This document shows, in pieces, positions 46,150-58,255 of a DNA stretch of 64,000 nt. The stretch comes from Benincasa hispida (taxonomy: Eukaryota > Streptophyta > Magnoliopsida > Cucurbitales > Cucurbitaceae), in assembly GCF_009727055.1 (NCBI RefSeq), contig NC_052351.1, positions 57,161,327-57,225,326 of the forward strand, read 5' to 3'. Both the position numbers and the translations under genes were made by a program. Each line of letters starts with the position of its first letter. Position 1 is the first letter of the stretch. The notes beneath the pieces were generated by a model. It saw nothing but the letters and a program-made list of their open reading frames with translations. It did no database searches and was not told the DNA's origin.

Positions 46150-47479
46150 TTCCTTTTAAAGTTTTATTTATAGAACCTTATAATATTTTAAAAGATCACT
46201 TTAATATCTATATTAAAATGGTTAATTATTTGATTCATCTTCAAATGCATTACTCCTCTCATATCCAATAGTTTTAATTGGAATCTTATTCATACTGAAT
46301 GGTTAATGTATTTAAATCATATTCAAGTATATTAATTCCATCATATTATATAGTTTTAATTTACATCTCATTCAAATTAACTATATAATAATAATATATC
46401 GATATACATTAATACTTATATTAATTGTATTAACTACAATAAATTTATGCTATCTTTAATCTATCTAAATTTGAACATTCAAATTATTCTTTCAATACTT
46501 TGATCCTTGTTCGGTCAGTTATGAGCTAGTAAGGAACCTTATAGACCTGTAGATTATAAGTTCCAATAAAACAAGATTGATAAACTAAAACTCTTTAATT
46601 AATTAATCTTCATTCATTAACTACAGGACAAACTACTATATACCTATAGTTGCACTCTTATGCACTGTAGAACATGTAGCGTCTATGGACATAACCATTA
46701 CATACAAGTCTATCCTTCACGAGTTGTCCGCAATTACAGATGGATCAAAAGTCTGTTTTACCCCTCAATTACCTTTATCTCCATATGTAACACTGATCCT
46801 CTAATGAACAATTTGTTTATGGTTCAACCATAATCAAGCCTCTCTAGGGGCAATGAGAGGGTGAGACCTCATTGTTCAAGTCCCCGAGTCAAAGTTAAGG
46901 GAACTACTCATCTATTTACACTATGTGGGGTTTGTGAAATTACGTTCTCAGCTCCCTATTTGGTTAAGTCCCCAAAATAGCAGGCATATCAAGTCAGCCA
47001 CTCGGGTCACTCTCATCCATGCAAATCAAAGGATAACCCCTCACAGCAGAAGTTCATAAATACACTCAAGATTAAGATCAAGTCACATACGATCATCATA
47101 TGAAATATTAATCTTTTCAATTAATAGATTTACAAAGAGATTAAATATTTTGTGGTCTAGTCTTATACAAAACATGTATAGGAAACGCTCACTCACATGT
47201 CTCCAGATGAACAATTTGGATCAAATCGTTTGTAACAATTACAAAGTGAGTTGTATCCATAGTGTTGGCAGGATAAAACACCCAATCTTATCCATATACT
47301 ATAGACCTTTTAGGTTATTACTTGAATATGATACATTTGTATGTCAACTACATACCGTTCAAAATTACATATAATAATCTTGGATTCTTACAATGTTGGA
47401 TTTTTGTTAGAAAAATAAACCACGGAATAAAATAATAACTTATTTTATTAAATATGAATAAATAGTTTACTAAAAACTA
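46150..47479 (-). repeat. Truncated 3' LTR of a minus-strand large-LTR copia element
   Basis: The reverse complement follows the family LTR from just inside its start (TAGTTTTTAGTAAAC...) through the shared centre (for example the counterpart of tatagtatatggataa at about 47290). The first tens of bases of the LTR are missing and it abuts RNase H sequence on its upstream side. The left limit is approximate. Confidence 0.7.
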
Positions 47480-47961
47480 CAAGGTTCTTTGGAGTTAGGC
47501 ATAGCATCATTGTGTTCACAATAAACTGTGATGGACAGATTCATATTTGGAACCACGTGCAAATCTCTTAAAAACTTTCTAAGCCAAACAACTTCTTTAG
47601 CTGCTTCACAAGCACTTACGTATTTAGCTTCCATTGTAGAGGCTACAATGCATCCCTATTTTATGCTCCGTCACACTATTGTTCCTCCATTTAGAGTGAA
47701 TATTGATCTTGATGTGGATTTTTTAGAATCATTATCAATTTGAAAATCAGAGTCAGTGTATCCTGTAAGGATTAGATCCTTGGCCCCATGCATAAGCATA
47801 TAGTTCCTCGTTCTCCTTATATACTTGAGGATTATTTTGATTGTATATTGGGGATCATATCATAGATTAAATTGATATTTACTGAAAATCTCTATTGCAT
47901 AACATATGTCCGATCTTTTACACAACACGACATACATAAGATTACCTACAGCTAAGGCATA
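47480..47961 (-). pseudogene. Copia RNase H remnant on the minus strand
   Basis: The minus-strand reading from 47961 downward gives PYALAVGNLMYVVLCKRSDI, then YTDSDFQIDNDSKKSTS, ASTMEAKYVSACEAAKEVVW and VYCEHNDAMPNSKEP. These are the conserved end of copia reverse transcriptase and RNase H. The usual CDN triplet is CEH here, so one catalytic acid is altered. Stops are present. The order RNase H then LTR on the minus strand shows it is the 3' end of one element, with the polypurine tract deleted. The LTR at 47967 interrupts its pol on the other side. Confidence 0.8.
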
Positions 47962-47966
47962 GGGAA

Positions 47967-50004
47967 TGTTGGGATTGATGTCCTAATTCTCCCAGTGGTC
48001 TCGTAGTTTGTAAATATTTTGCACACATTGTTATTAATAAAATAAATGTTATTTTATTTGTATTTACTCAAATCCAACAAACTAAGATCTTGATTATTTC
48101 ATATAACTTAAGCACGTATGTGAGACGTACAAGTGGATCATGCCTTAAGTAATAACCTATATGGTTTGTAGTATAAGGATAAAGGAAGGATACCTTATCC
48201 TGGTGACACTACGGATATGGCTCGCTTTATAGATATTTACAAGTGTTGTAAAGTGCTACAAATGGTCTGATCTTGACCATTCATGTAGAGACATGCGAGC
48301 GAGGGTGTTCTACACAAAGAGTTTCTACAAGACCGGACTACGAGATGATTAGTCTCTTTATATAACGTCATTGATAATTGAGACTTACATTTCACTAAAA
48401 TGACCATAGGTGACATGACCTTAATCTTGAGTATTTTAGGAACTCCTGCCTATGAGGGTGGTCCTTTGATTAGTATGGGTGAGAGTGGCCAAATTCCCAA
48501 CTCAACAAGCCTACCTTTCTGGGGATTCTTCTGATTAGGGAGTTGGGAACTCATTTACACAAGAATGAATTCACTCATTCCCCAAAGCAGGGGTAATTAG
48601 ATAAATTGCTCCCTTAAGAGTTGATTTCGGGTCTTGAACATAGTGGACACACTCTCTCTTTGGAAGAGATGACTCAGTCATAGTAGGACTATGACTTATT
48701 GTTCATTAGAGGAATTAGTGGTACTTAAGGAGTTAGATGTAACTACAAGGGCAAAACGACAAATTGGCCCAGTTGTACTTACGAGCAATTTGTGAAGGGT
48801 TATTGCACTGTTGATTGGTTATATGGACACATAAATATATCTGTAGTGAGAAGAGTGCAGCTGTCAGTCTTTAGTGGAGTGACCAACAGTTAACGGATGG
48901 TAGATCTCGTGACTAAAGAGTTTAGTCAGTTATTCACGTACCGTTGGAGCTTCAAGCTATAAGTCCATGAGGTCCTCTTAGTAGCTCAATGGGTTCAAGT
49001 TGAGAATCAGATTTTGGGTTAGTTTGAAGTGTTCGAATTAACAAGAGAAAATTCAATTATATGTGATATAATTAGTGTGATGTATTAGATACATTAATTG
49101 GAGGAATTAATATAAATATGATTTATATTAAGTACCATAAAATGAAAAAGAACTATGTTTTATATGTTTCATATGATGAAATATTAAAACTATAGGTTAT
49201 AAATATAATATGATAAGTTGGTTATCATATTTATTTATAATATATTAATTATATGATAATTAATTATTTTTCTTTAATAACTAATTTTAGTGGGAGGTTA
49301 TTGGAAGTTTTATGGTAACCGTGAGATAAAAAAGAAAATTGTTTTCCAAAATTAGTAAGTTGATTCATTCAGAAGAATCTCACGAAAAAGGTTATCAAGT
49401 AAAAATAGTTTTTACTAAGCGATAGTCGTTGAGAGCATACACGATCGCTTAGAGTTGACTATACGATAATTACTCGTTGATCGTTGCTACAAGATCGAGT
49501 AGAAAAGTCTATGGGATAGGCTTCCATTTACTAAACGCTCTAGCACATCATCTATACGATAGATAGTGTTCATATCTCCCACTTACTCAATCATATACCT
49601 CATGTCTTCCTCAATCCAAGATCATACAAAGCCCATAACTCTTGGATTCTCACACCGAGAATACCAAGATAACACTTGTGGTGGTGTTCTAACTCAGTTC
49701 GTGGATCAAGTTGGATTCGATTGGGTTCGAGGTGTATCCAGACGTTCGTGTTGTTCGTGTTCTATTCATTGCATTCGAGAGTTTCTTTGGACGCATTGGA
49801 GACTGATCGAGGGATACTTGAAGAATGGTTCTTCAAAGGTACATATACTCTATCCCTTGTATCCTCTAGTAGCATGTTGTAATTTCTATTGATGCATAAT
49901 TTGTTTGTTTCTGGTTAGATTGTGATTGTTGTATTCATTCTGAATGGAATTTGGAACAATCCACTTTCACTGCTCATGGAGATCTTTGTTTTAGAATTCC
50001 TTCA
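47967..50004 (+). repeat. 5' LTR of large-LTR copia element IV
   Basis: 2038 bp, from TGTTGGGATTGATGTCC to AATTCCTTCA, followed by a primer-binding site. An ACGATCG-type array lies inside it at 49415-49565. It is inserted into the minus-strand copia remnant to its left. Confidence 0.85.
49415..49565. repeat. ACGATCG-type array within the element IV LTR
   Basis: Words such as AAGCGATAGTCG, CACGATCGCTTAG, TATACGATAAT and GATCGAGTAG recur over 150 bases about 450 bases before the LTR end. Other copies of this LTR carry similar arrays at a comparable place. Confidence 0.65.
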
Positions 50005-50006
50005 AT

Positions 50007-50018
50007 TGATATCAGAGT
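50007..50018 (+). promoter_or_regulatory. Primer-binding site of element IV (degenerate)
   Basis: TGATATCAGAGT, two bases after the LTR end, differs at two positions from TGGTATCAGAGC. Confidence 0.75.
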
Positions 50019-51750
50019 CAGGTTCATTATCCATGTCTATAGATGGACTCATTGTTCTTTGTAATAGTTAGCTTTGTTTTTTTTCTTGAGGATTTGAGGC
50101 TAATTATCCCGGTTCATCAAATTTTATTTAATGTACATGAGATGTATTTTTTTTTATATGCTATAGTGTATGACATATAGATTTAAAACCCACCTTTGGT
50201 TATGCATTTTATTCATGCATCATATATTATAAGTGTTATAATATAGTAAATGGCATGATGAAATTATAAGAAAGCATGCTCATGCATCATGAAATATAAG
50301 AGTTATATTTATGCATGCATTAAGCATAATCATGCATCATCTTCATATTATAAGAGTTATAGTATAAGGGTGTATGAGAGCATGTATTATTGGTTCATTG
50401 CTTTGTTATATAAGATTTATATACCAGTAGTAATGAATGAACAATGCATGGAGCATGACACTTAGGCTTATTTATAATAGTTATGAATGCCTTTCATATG
50501 TTGCTTCGCATTGTGGATGGTTTTAGTTGTTTCTTGTTATAAGTGTTATAATGGAAATTAGAACTAAAATCAATAAGAAAGAGTTGCATGCGAACTTAGG
50601 TGAACTCATGTTTTAAAAGGATTTTAAAATTGGATTGAGATAGACCTAAGTTCCTGGTTCTAATGAGATTAGATACCTAAGTTTAATCTTTTGAATTGGT
50701 TTAATAGGATTAAACTGATTTCCATAAAAGATTAAATTTGTATTAAATCTATCTATAAGGGACCTTTTGTCTAAGACTAGTTCTAACTAGGTTGGGATAT
50801 TTAAGCTGATGGAAACAGAACACCCCTACCTGGGAACCTACCTGGAAAGGTGAATTAGATAGATTTACTACAAGCATGTAACAGTTGATCAAAGACTTCG
50901 TTAAAGAGTTTAATGAATGATGATCAAAAGTTGTTCAACTTTCCAAAGTAAGAGTTACTTTTAGGCAAACCTAAAATGTCACTTAGTTAAAATTGTTAGC
51001 CATGTTTTTTTCTAAGTAAACTAAACCCTAGGTTATAAAATAATCAGTGGGAGGAAACGATATATATGATATGTCAATTCCACTCACATTTCTCCCTTAA
51101 TGTTCATGCTGTGAGATTTATGCTTGGCCTTGTGGTGCCCTGGGAGCATCCCCCTTCGGATTGTGTTTGTATGAGTCAATATCAAGATGGACGGAGAGAG
51201 TGTTTATAGTAAGTAGGTGAAGAATGTGTGTCAATGTGTCCTGCGGTCTCCTTCATTGGTTTGCATCGTGAATCTTCTTGCATGACCTCGTGGTGTCCTG
51301 GGAGCGTCCCCCTTCGGATGGTTTGTATGGTTGGTCAATATCAAGGTGAACTCCAGAAATGGATAGGGTTGCTTTAGTTTTTGCCCCAATCAGATTTTTT
51401 CCCTTCGGATTGGTTGCTTGGGGAGGAACTCTAGGATCTAAAATGAAGTGTCACACTTACAGGAAATTATTAAGCAAGTTAATGATATCTTAACCAAATC
51501 AATGATGGATAGTCATTATAGGAACAAGATTTGTTCTGGTATTAATGACTGGTTGAGAGCGTCTCAATTCAGAAGATGGATAAATTGACTACCCCTCGGT
51601 CGCTTTTGTCCTAAACCATTGAAGCGTCATTGCAAAACTAGATGTCACACGGGGTTCATTTAGATTTTGCTAAACCAAATTGGATTTTTTTTTAAAGAGT
51701 ATTTGCTAAAATCTAATGTAGATCAATGTGTTTGTTTTTTCAGCAACATG
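50019..51750 (+). other. Untranslated leader of element IV
   Basis: No gene. The motif CCCTGGGAGCATCCCCCTTCGGAT and relatives occur at about 51138, 51296 and 51405. The segment around 51230-51270 matches the leader of element II near 22976. The stretch 50050-50340 reappears inverted at 58256-58500. Confidence 0.65.
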
Positions 51751-52323
51751 TATGATTTTTCGTTAGTTGCCTCTTTTAATTTGACAAATTACATACATTG
51801 GAAAAAGTCTCTTAAAACATATTTCGTGGTAAACGACCTCGAGTTTGTCATGATTAGGAGTGTCCTCAAGTCCTGACCCTTGATGAACCGCAAAATGTTC
51901 GTAATGCCTATGAGGTGTGGATGAAGGCTAATTCGATGGCCCGATTTTGGCTAGCATACTTGATGCATTGGCCAAAAGGGTTGAGAACATGGTCATTGCA
52001 CGTCAGATCATGGACATATTGTAAGAATTTTTTGAACGTCAGTTCTCACTTTTTGAGCACAAAGGGATGGATGACAAAGAAACCAGTAGTGTCAGTTCCC
52101 AAGATAACCTCCAGTGTTTCTTAAATGTCAAGGGACTAAAAGAGAAAGCAATTGTTGCTGACTTAGATGAAGTTCATCGACAAGAATTTTTATCTGTAAT
52201 AGAACTTGGAGCTTATTTAGGTTCTAATACCGATCCCACTACTTTCCAGAAGCGGAAGAAGTCTAAAGACAATAAATGTGATTTATTTGTCTTGGAGACG
52301 TGTTTGGTAGATGATTCTGCCTG
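51751..52323 (+). pseudogene. Element IV gag, frameshifted
   Basis: It reads MYDFSLVASFNLTNYIHWKKSL, a copia gag start, then, after frameshifts, LTLDEPQNVRNAYEVWMKANSMA and HKGMDDKET-like segments, ending in KKSKDNKCDLFVLETCLVDDSA. The zinc knuckle that should lie before the protease is missing. Confidence 0.75.
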
Positions 52324-52673
52324 AATTCTTGATTCAGGTGCTACTAATCATGTCAGTTCTTCCTACCAAGGGTTTAGTTCCTGGAAACTTTGAAAGATAG
52401 AGAGTTGACTCTTCGAGTCAGTACTGGTGAGGTTGTTTTAGCTGTTGTTGGCAGGCTAAAGTTATTTTTGGACAAGAAACATTATCTGTTACTGGATAAT
52501 GTTTTTGTAGTTCCTCATATTAAGAGGAATTTAATCTCAGTTTCTTGTCTGATTGAACAAGATTATACCGTCTCATTTTCTGAGACTAAAGTGTTTGTTT
52601 TCAAGAATGGTATGGAGATTCGTTTTGGTTTAATGAAAAATAACTTATATGTACTAAGGTCGTTAGTCATAAA
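52324..52673 (+). pseudogene. Element IV protease and pre-integrase part, truncated
   Basis: LDSGATNHVSSSYQGFSSW contains the intact aspartic protease motif DSGAT, directly after a stop. The open stretch 52390-52716 gives TLRVSTGEVV, LDNVFVVPHIKRNLISVSCLIEQ and FVFKNGMEIRFG, the usual copia protease-to-integrase linker. It is cut at 52674 by a minus-strand LTR, and no integrase or later domain follows in this orientation. Confidence 0.8.
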
Positions 52674-54827
52674 TGAAGGAAATCAGACTCGAGATTTCCA
52701 TGACCAGCGGAAATAAGATCATTCCAAATTACAATCATGAATGAACAATACATTTACAGTCGTACAGAAACAAATGGTTATACAATTACTATAGAAATTA
52801 CAGCATGAACAACAAATGAATAAAGAGAAAACTCTACGAACATTTGAAGATGTGTCTCCACGCTTCTTTGTGCACGACCGCTCGAACAACAGCAACCTCG
52901 AACGCTCGATCTACACGACCGCAACATAGCACGAACACTTCACGCTCATCCTCAACGATCGCCTCAGCCACGAACTCCTCAGCAACACGAACAACCTCCA
53001 TAAAACCACAATGGTGTCGAGTTGAGTATGACACCATCAACAAGGCTAGTTTGGTATTCTCGGTGTATGAATCCAGAGGGTGGGCTCTATTCAAACTTGG
53101 TATGAGGCAGATGAAGGAGGGAACACCGATCGTGTACTTGACTGGGCAAGTGGGGCGGAGACCTATCGTATAGGTCGATGCCCAATCTTTAGCTAAAGCT
53201 ACGCAATCGTCTAGCAAAAGCTATGCGATCGTTTAGCTCATCGTTTAGCTCGGTATATGTCGCCTACAAACACTACACGATCGTTTACTTTGGGCAAAGT
53301 GATCGTCTAGCAAAAGCTATGTGATTATTTAGTAAATACTGTATGATTGTTTAGCTTGCCACTGCACGATCGTTTAGCTTGCCCAAGCTGTCGTTTAGTA
53401 AATCTATATTTACTTGACAACTCCGTGAGATTCTTTTTGCGAAAGAAAATCTCAAAAATAATTTTTGATAAAAGTTACTAAAATTAGGAAAACCATTTTT
53501 CTTTTATCTCACGGTTACTATGAATCACCAATAACCACCCACTCAATTGGTTATTAAAGAAAAAGAATTAATAATCCAATAATTAATATTATTATAAATA
53601 TAAATGATAACCAACTTGTCCTACTATATTTATAACCTATAGTTGTAATATTTCATCTCATGAAACATATAAACCATAGTTCTTTTTCTATTCCATGGTA
53701 CTTAATGTAAATCTCATTTACATCCCAATCTCCCTAAATGTATCTCATACATCATACCGATTAATATCATAATATCATAAAAATACCTCTTGTCAATTTA
53801 AATTTCAAAATCACAAAAAGAACTGATCCTCAACTGAATCTATTGAGCTACCAAGGGGACTTTATGGACCTGTAGCTCGAAGCTCCAACGGTACGTGAAT
53901 AACTGACTAAACTCTTTAGTCACGAGATCCACCATCCGTTAATGCCAAGCACTCCACTAAAGATGGACAGCTGAACTCTCTTTACCACAAGAATATATTA
54001 TGTGTCCATCTTACCAGTCAGTAATGCGACAACCCTTCACATATCGCTCGTAAATACAGTTGGGCCAATAACCATTATGCCCTTATAGTTACATACTATC
54101 TCCTTAAATACCACTGATCCCTCTAATGAACATAAGTCATAGTCCTACTATGACTGAATCTTTTCTTCCAAGAGAAGTTGTGGCCATTATGTTCAAGCCC
54201 CAGAATCAGTTCTTAAGGGAGCAATCTCACTACTTATCCCTGCTCGGGAAAGAGTGAATACCATCTTGTGGATTGAGTTCCCAATCAAGATCAGACAAGT
54301 CTCCAAAAAGGTAGGCATGTTGAGTTGGCAATCTGGCAAATCTCACTCATACTAATCAAAGGACCGTCGTCAAAGGCAGAAGTTCCCAAAACACTCAGAT
54401 TGAGGTCGTGTCACCTTTATGGTCATTTAGGTGAGATGCAAGTCTCTATTTTCAACGACGTTATATATAGAGTTTAGTCATCTCGTGGTCCAGGTATTAT
54501 CAAACTCTTTTATAGGACAACTCCCGCTCGCACCCACATGAATGGTCGGATCTACCATCTGTAGTAGTTTACAAACATTGCAAACCTCTGCAAAGCGAGG
54601 AGTATCCGTAATGTCACCAAGATCAGGTATCCCACCTTAATCCTTATACTACATACCTACTTTTAGGTTATCACATAAGGCATGATCCACTTGTATATCA
54701 CATATCAATGCTTAAGTTTACATAAGATAACCAAGGAGCTTTGTTTATTGGATATGAGTAAATGTCAGAATTAAATAACACTTATTTTATTCATTAAACA
54801 ATGTGTATCTTTACAAAACAACAAGTG
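52674..54827 (-). repeat. 3' LTR of element V
   Basis: On the plus strand it starts TGAAGGAAATC, the reverse of the family LTR end. It then follows the family LTR in reverse, including an ACGATCG array (53180-53400). It breaks off near 54827, before the expected CCCAACA end. Confidence 0.82.
53180..53400. repeat. ACGATCG-type array in the element V LTR
   Basis: Repeated CACGATCGTTTAGC, GCGATCGTTTAGC, AGCAAAAGCTATG and related words. This is the inverted counterpart of the array at 49415-49565. Confidence 0.8.
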
Positions 54828-55033
54828 AGTTTGACCTCGGCGTTTTTAGTTATAAGGACCTGAGTTCGACCTCGGATCACCCCAAGAAACTTGCGATCTC
54901 GTTATACTTGGCAAGAAAGCAAGAAAACTTATGATAGGAACGAATGACCATCGCATACACGATTAATGCATAATCTTCAGTTCAACATATGTTCACCGAC
55001 GCATGGAGATCAAAAAATAGCATAAGAACATGC

Positions 55034-55043
55034 ATTATATATA

Positions 55044-55107
<64 letters not shown>

Positions 55108-55111
55108 TATA
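55034..55111. repeat. (AT)n microsatellite
   Basis: Nearly uninterrupted TA dinucleotides near the end of the 5' LTR of the Athila-type element. The corresponding place in the 3' LTR (58235-58245) has only a short TA run. Confidence 0.95.
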
Positions 55112-55129
55112 TTCCGCACATCAAGTTTT

Positions 55130-55147
55130 TGGCACCGTTACCAGAGA
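55130..55147 (+). promoter_or_regulatory. Primer-binding site, tRNA-Asp type, of the Athila-type element
   Basis: TGGCACCGTTACCAGAGA followed by CTTGG. It differs at a few positions from the TGGCGCCGTTGCCGGGGA site that marks Athila-lineage elements. Confidence 0.8.
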
Positions 55148-56023
55148 CTTGGCAGCTAATAGTTTGTTAAGTTTTGTATTTTCGCAGGCACCCTTTTTAT
55201 CATGGGCGTATTGTAGCTTGTGCAAACAAGTTGCAAACAATATTTGAATGAAGGTGATGCGCCGAGAGCCAATATTGACCCCGACATAGAAAGGCCATCC
55301 ATCGTATGAGCTGAAAGAAGTCTTAAGTGCATGTCAATCAACATGCAGCCATCAAATGCTGGAAGCTCCGATGGTCAGGACGAGTCGCTTGACCTAAGCA
55401 GTTGAGATCAATCTCCTGCATGGAAGACTCCTTGTGGTAGCTTCACTCTAATTTCTCCAGGGACTTCTTCTACTCTATCTTTACCTTGCTTTCCTAGTTA
55501 ACTTTATTTTATTTATTTGGCTATTGTCATTTTGGAATTACAGCTGCTTTCTTAGATGTGGTGTGCGTTTGCTTCTTGTGGGTACAATAATAATCCCTCT
55601 CGGAGCATGGTTTCAATGGAAGAATCCTCTCCATCATTCAATGCATGGCTATGTCCGCATGAATCCCAAAGTATGGTTGCAATTGTTATTCTGCTCGTAG
55701 GTTCTTTTCTTGTTATCTTTTATGCATTATCCTTCTGAAATTCTCTTTTGTCTGCTTGCCTACCTTTGCGTTGAAAGACTAGCACCCATGGCAATACTTA
55801 TCATTCAATCTATCCACTAATTAAACGTCGCAAGGCTTACCTCACTTTAATAGCTTCTTCAAGGTTTGACAGTCTAAGTTTTATTATGTGCAAACCTTGG
55901 CTCAAACATCTTTTACTGCATTCCTGAATGAGTTTGTTATTAGCTTTTTGGCAAGGACACTGCCACTTTCTAATTTTGGGGGTGGCAGTGCTCCGAGCAA
56001 ATGCGTCCATCACATTGCGATTC

Positions 56024-56059
<36 letters not shown>

Positions 56060-56646
56060 TAAAAAATCCATTGTCAGCGCAAAAGGGAAACTCAAGCTAA
56101 TAAGTGTTAAAGTTGTGAAAGGCGCTTACCCGTAGTTAGATGCTTCGCATGACACCCGTGCAGGTAAGCCAAAACGAAAGTAGGTGACCAGAATCAACAC
56201 ATAATAATAACTCCTCTGTCTGGTGCAACCCAAATAAGCTAAGGCAAGAGTTGAGTTGAATATGGCATGCAATCGAAGTTGGATGTGCGTATGACACCCA
56301 TGGGGGCAAGCCAAAATGAAGAGTGTAACCAAGTTCAATGGCTCAATCTAATAATGTATCGCAAAGCTTTGAATCATTTTAAGCGAACGCTTTGTAAAAA
56401 TTTAAACACAAAGTTGCCATAAATGGGTAAAAAGGTTTTTGAGTAGAGGCTTACCAGATTTAAACTTAGAAAATATCTCTTTGAAGAAGTAGCCAAAGTT
56501 GAGGAGAGCGTTGCTACCGAGGTTAGAGGTACGAGTGAATTATATTTTGAAAAGCTGGTCATCGAAAAGGAAAAGCCAGAGGGTGAATTTTGAATTTCTT
56601 AAGTATAAGACATGATTGAGGACAAGCATGATTCTATGTTTAGGGG
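55148..56646 (+). other. Interior of the Athila-type element, no coding domain readable
   Basis: Short frames at 55556-55738 and 55888-56100 match no retroelement protein. A pure A run lies at 56026-56056. Two related blocks near 56145-56170 and 56288-56320 (gacaccc(g/a)tg... (g)caagccaaaa(c/t)ga) form an imperfect internal repeat. The polypurine tract TTTAGGGG precedes the LTR. Confidence 0.6.
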
Positions 56647-58255
56647 TGCGATAGCTGGTAGAAATATAAGTTATTGTAGCCTTTTATTTAGAATTATGAG
56701 GGCTAACAAGTAGAATATGCGGTGATAATACTAAGAATTCATGTGAAAAATGAGCTTGCGTCGATCAGCAGGGGAAATCTCTATTAACCCAATATAATGC
56801 GTTATTTTGCGTCAAAATGTCTATTTTTGTAGCTATCGCAGGAATCAATCGCATGCGGTGAATCCCAGACCATCGCAAAGTTGATAGCATGTGTTCATCG
56901 CATGGATGTTGCGGCTACAAAGTAATAACCATGATAGAAGGGTGATCGCAAGGTTGGTGGAATGCGATGGTACTTCAGAAAAAACGAGCATGAACGCATA
57001 CCTTGGGAGTATAAAAAGGATGATGTTGACATTTCACCTACCGTGTCGAAAGTGGCAGTGTTTAGAGTGGGACCACCAATGCTGTCGGCGTTTGAGCTCT
57101 ATAAATAGAGCCGTAGAGCCCAAATTCAAGGTATCTGAGCTTCTTCCTTAAGGCAAATCCTTGTGATCATAGATGAGAGCGTGAGAAGACATTCTTTGAG
57201 AGTTCTTCATTCCTGTAACCCATTCCGAATGATGACCAGAGCTTTTCCGGAGATAGAGCTCGAGAGAGACTACTCCACCACCCATCCATGGCACCACCAG
57301 CAGCCTTGACATACATCTGATGGAAGCAAGAGATTGCCTACATCTAGCCCTCCATCTCTCTTCTTATCTCTGTATTGTAGTACATTTTGGCTTAAGACGT
57401 TAATACATTTTGTAATCAATGCATCTTTTTATTTCCTTCAACTCCATCTTCATTAACTTCTTCTTTATCATCCCTTATTTTCATTGCAACAAACTAAGTA
57501 AGATTGCAAGAGTTATCACATACTCAATCATGCGGCATAGAGATATGAAGTATGTAGAGAACCACCGAGAGGTGTGCGTTGCGCGAGTATAGTGAGTTAA
57601 TCCTCTTTGTTTAGTGTGAGGCTATCGCAATGCTTGTCTATGAGCTGATTAACTGCGACTAACTAACCGAGAGGGTAAGTAGTAGAACTCACTAAGCAAA
57701 GTAAGCAGTGTTCCTAGAGATAGGAATAATCTTATGTTCAACACAACCATGCATTATAAAGATATAAGCATGTGGCTGACCATCGAGAGGTGTGCGACGC
57801 GTTAGTGTGGCGAGCTGGGATTACCCTTGCGATCAAGCTTAATGATGCGGTGAATTTATCCCCTCCACCATTCTATTTATTTTTCCATGCATCTTATTAC
57901 GCGTTAACAGTTGCCGCGTCTCTACCAACTCTCATAGTCATACTTCCATTGCTCAATCTGTTTAGTTAAGAGTAGGAGTAGAGCATAGTCTTTTAACTTC
58001 CTTATTCTTTTATTCATCGCCTCAAATGCATTGCCTTGCAACATTTAGTTACAAGTCCCTAAGTTCGTCCTCGGATCACCCCGAGAAACTTGCGATATCG
58101 TTATACTTGGTGAGAAAGCAAGAAAACTTGTGATAGGAACAAATGATCATCGCATACACGATTAACGCATATTCTTCAGTTCAATGCATGATCATCGACA
58201 CATGGAGATCAACGCATAGCATAAGAACATGCATTATATATATATTTTCCTTGCA
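56647..58255 (+). repeat. 3' LTR of the Athila-type element
   Basis: Starts TGCGATAGCTGG directly after the purine tract, and follows the reverse complement of the solo LTR at 10628-12639 (for example ttttatttagaattatgagg, gcttgcgtcgatc and atcgcatgcgg). The end is approximate because an AT-rich stretch separates it from element V leader sequence. Confidence 0.78.

Larger units (their letters stand above)
54838..58255 (+). mobile_element. Partial Athila-type Ty3/gypsy element
   Basis: A truncated 5' LTR (54838 to about 55122) is followed by a tRNA-Asp-type primer-binding site and an interior of only about 1.5 kb. A typical pre-LTR end comes next (GGACAAGCATGATTC... TTTAGGGG) and then the 3' LTR from 56647. 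The two LTR parts share GACCTCGGATCACCCC... and AAACTTGCGAT blocks. No gag or pol domain is readable. Copies of the same LTR family stand alone at 10628-12639 and 19832-21502. Confidence 0.78.

Noticed and set aside
49566..49892. 108-codon frame in the LTR of element IV
   Set aside because: It lies wholly within an LTR, and other copies of the LTR have frame-breaking differences at the same place.
52834..53217. 127-codon minus-strand frame and 109-codon plus-strand frame
   Set aside because: Both lie in a copia LTR next to an ACGATCG array. Composition, not selection, keeps them open.
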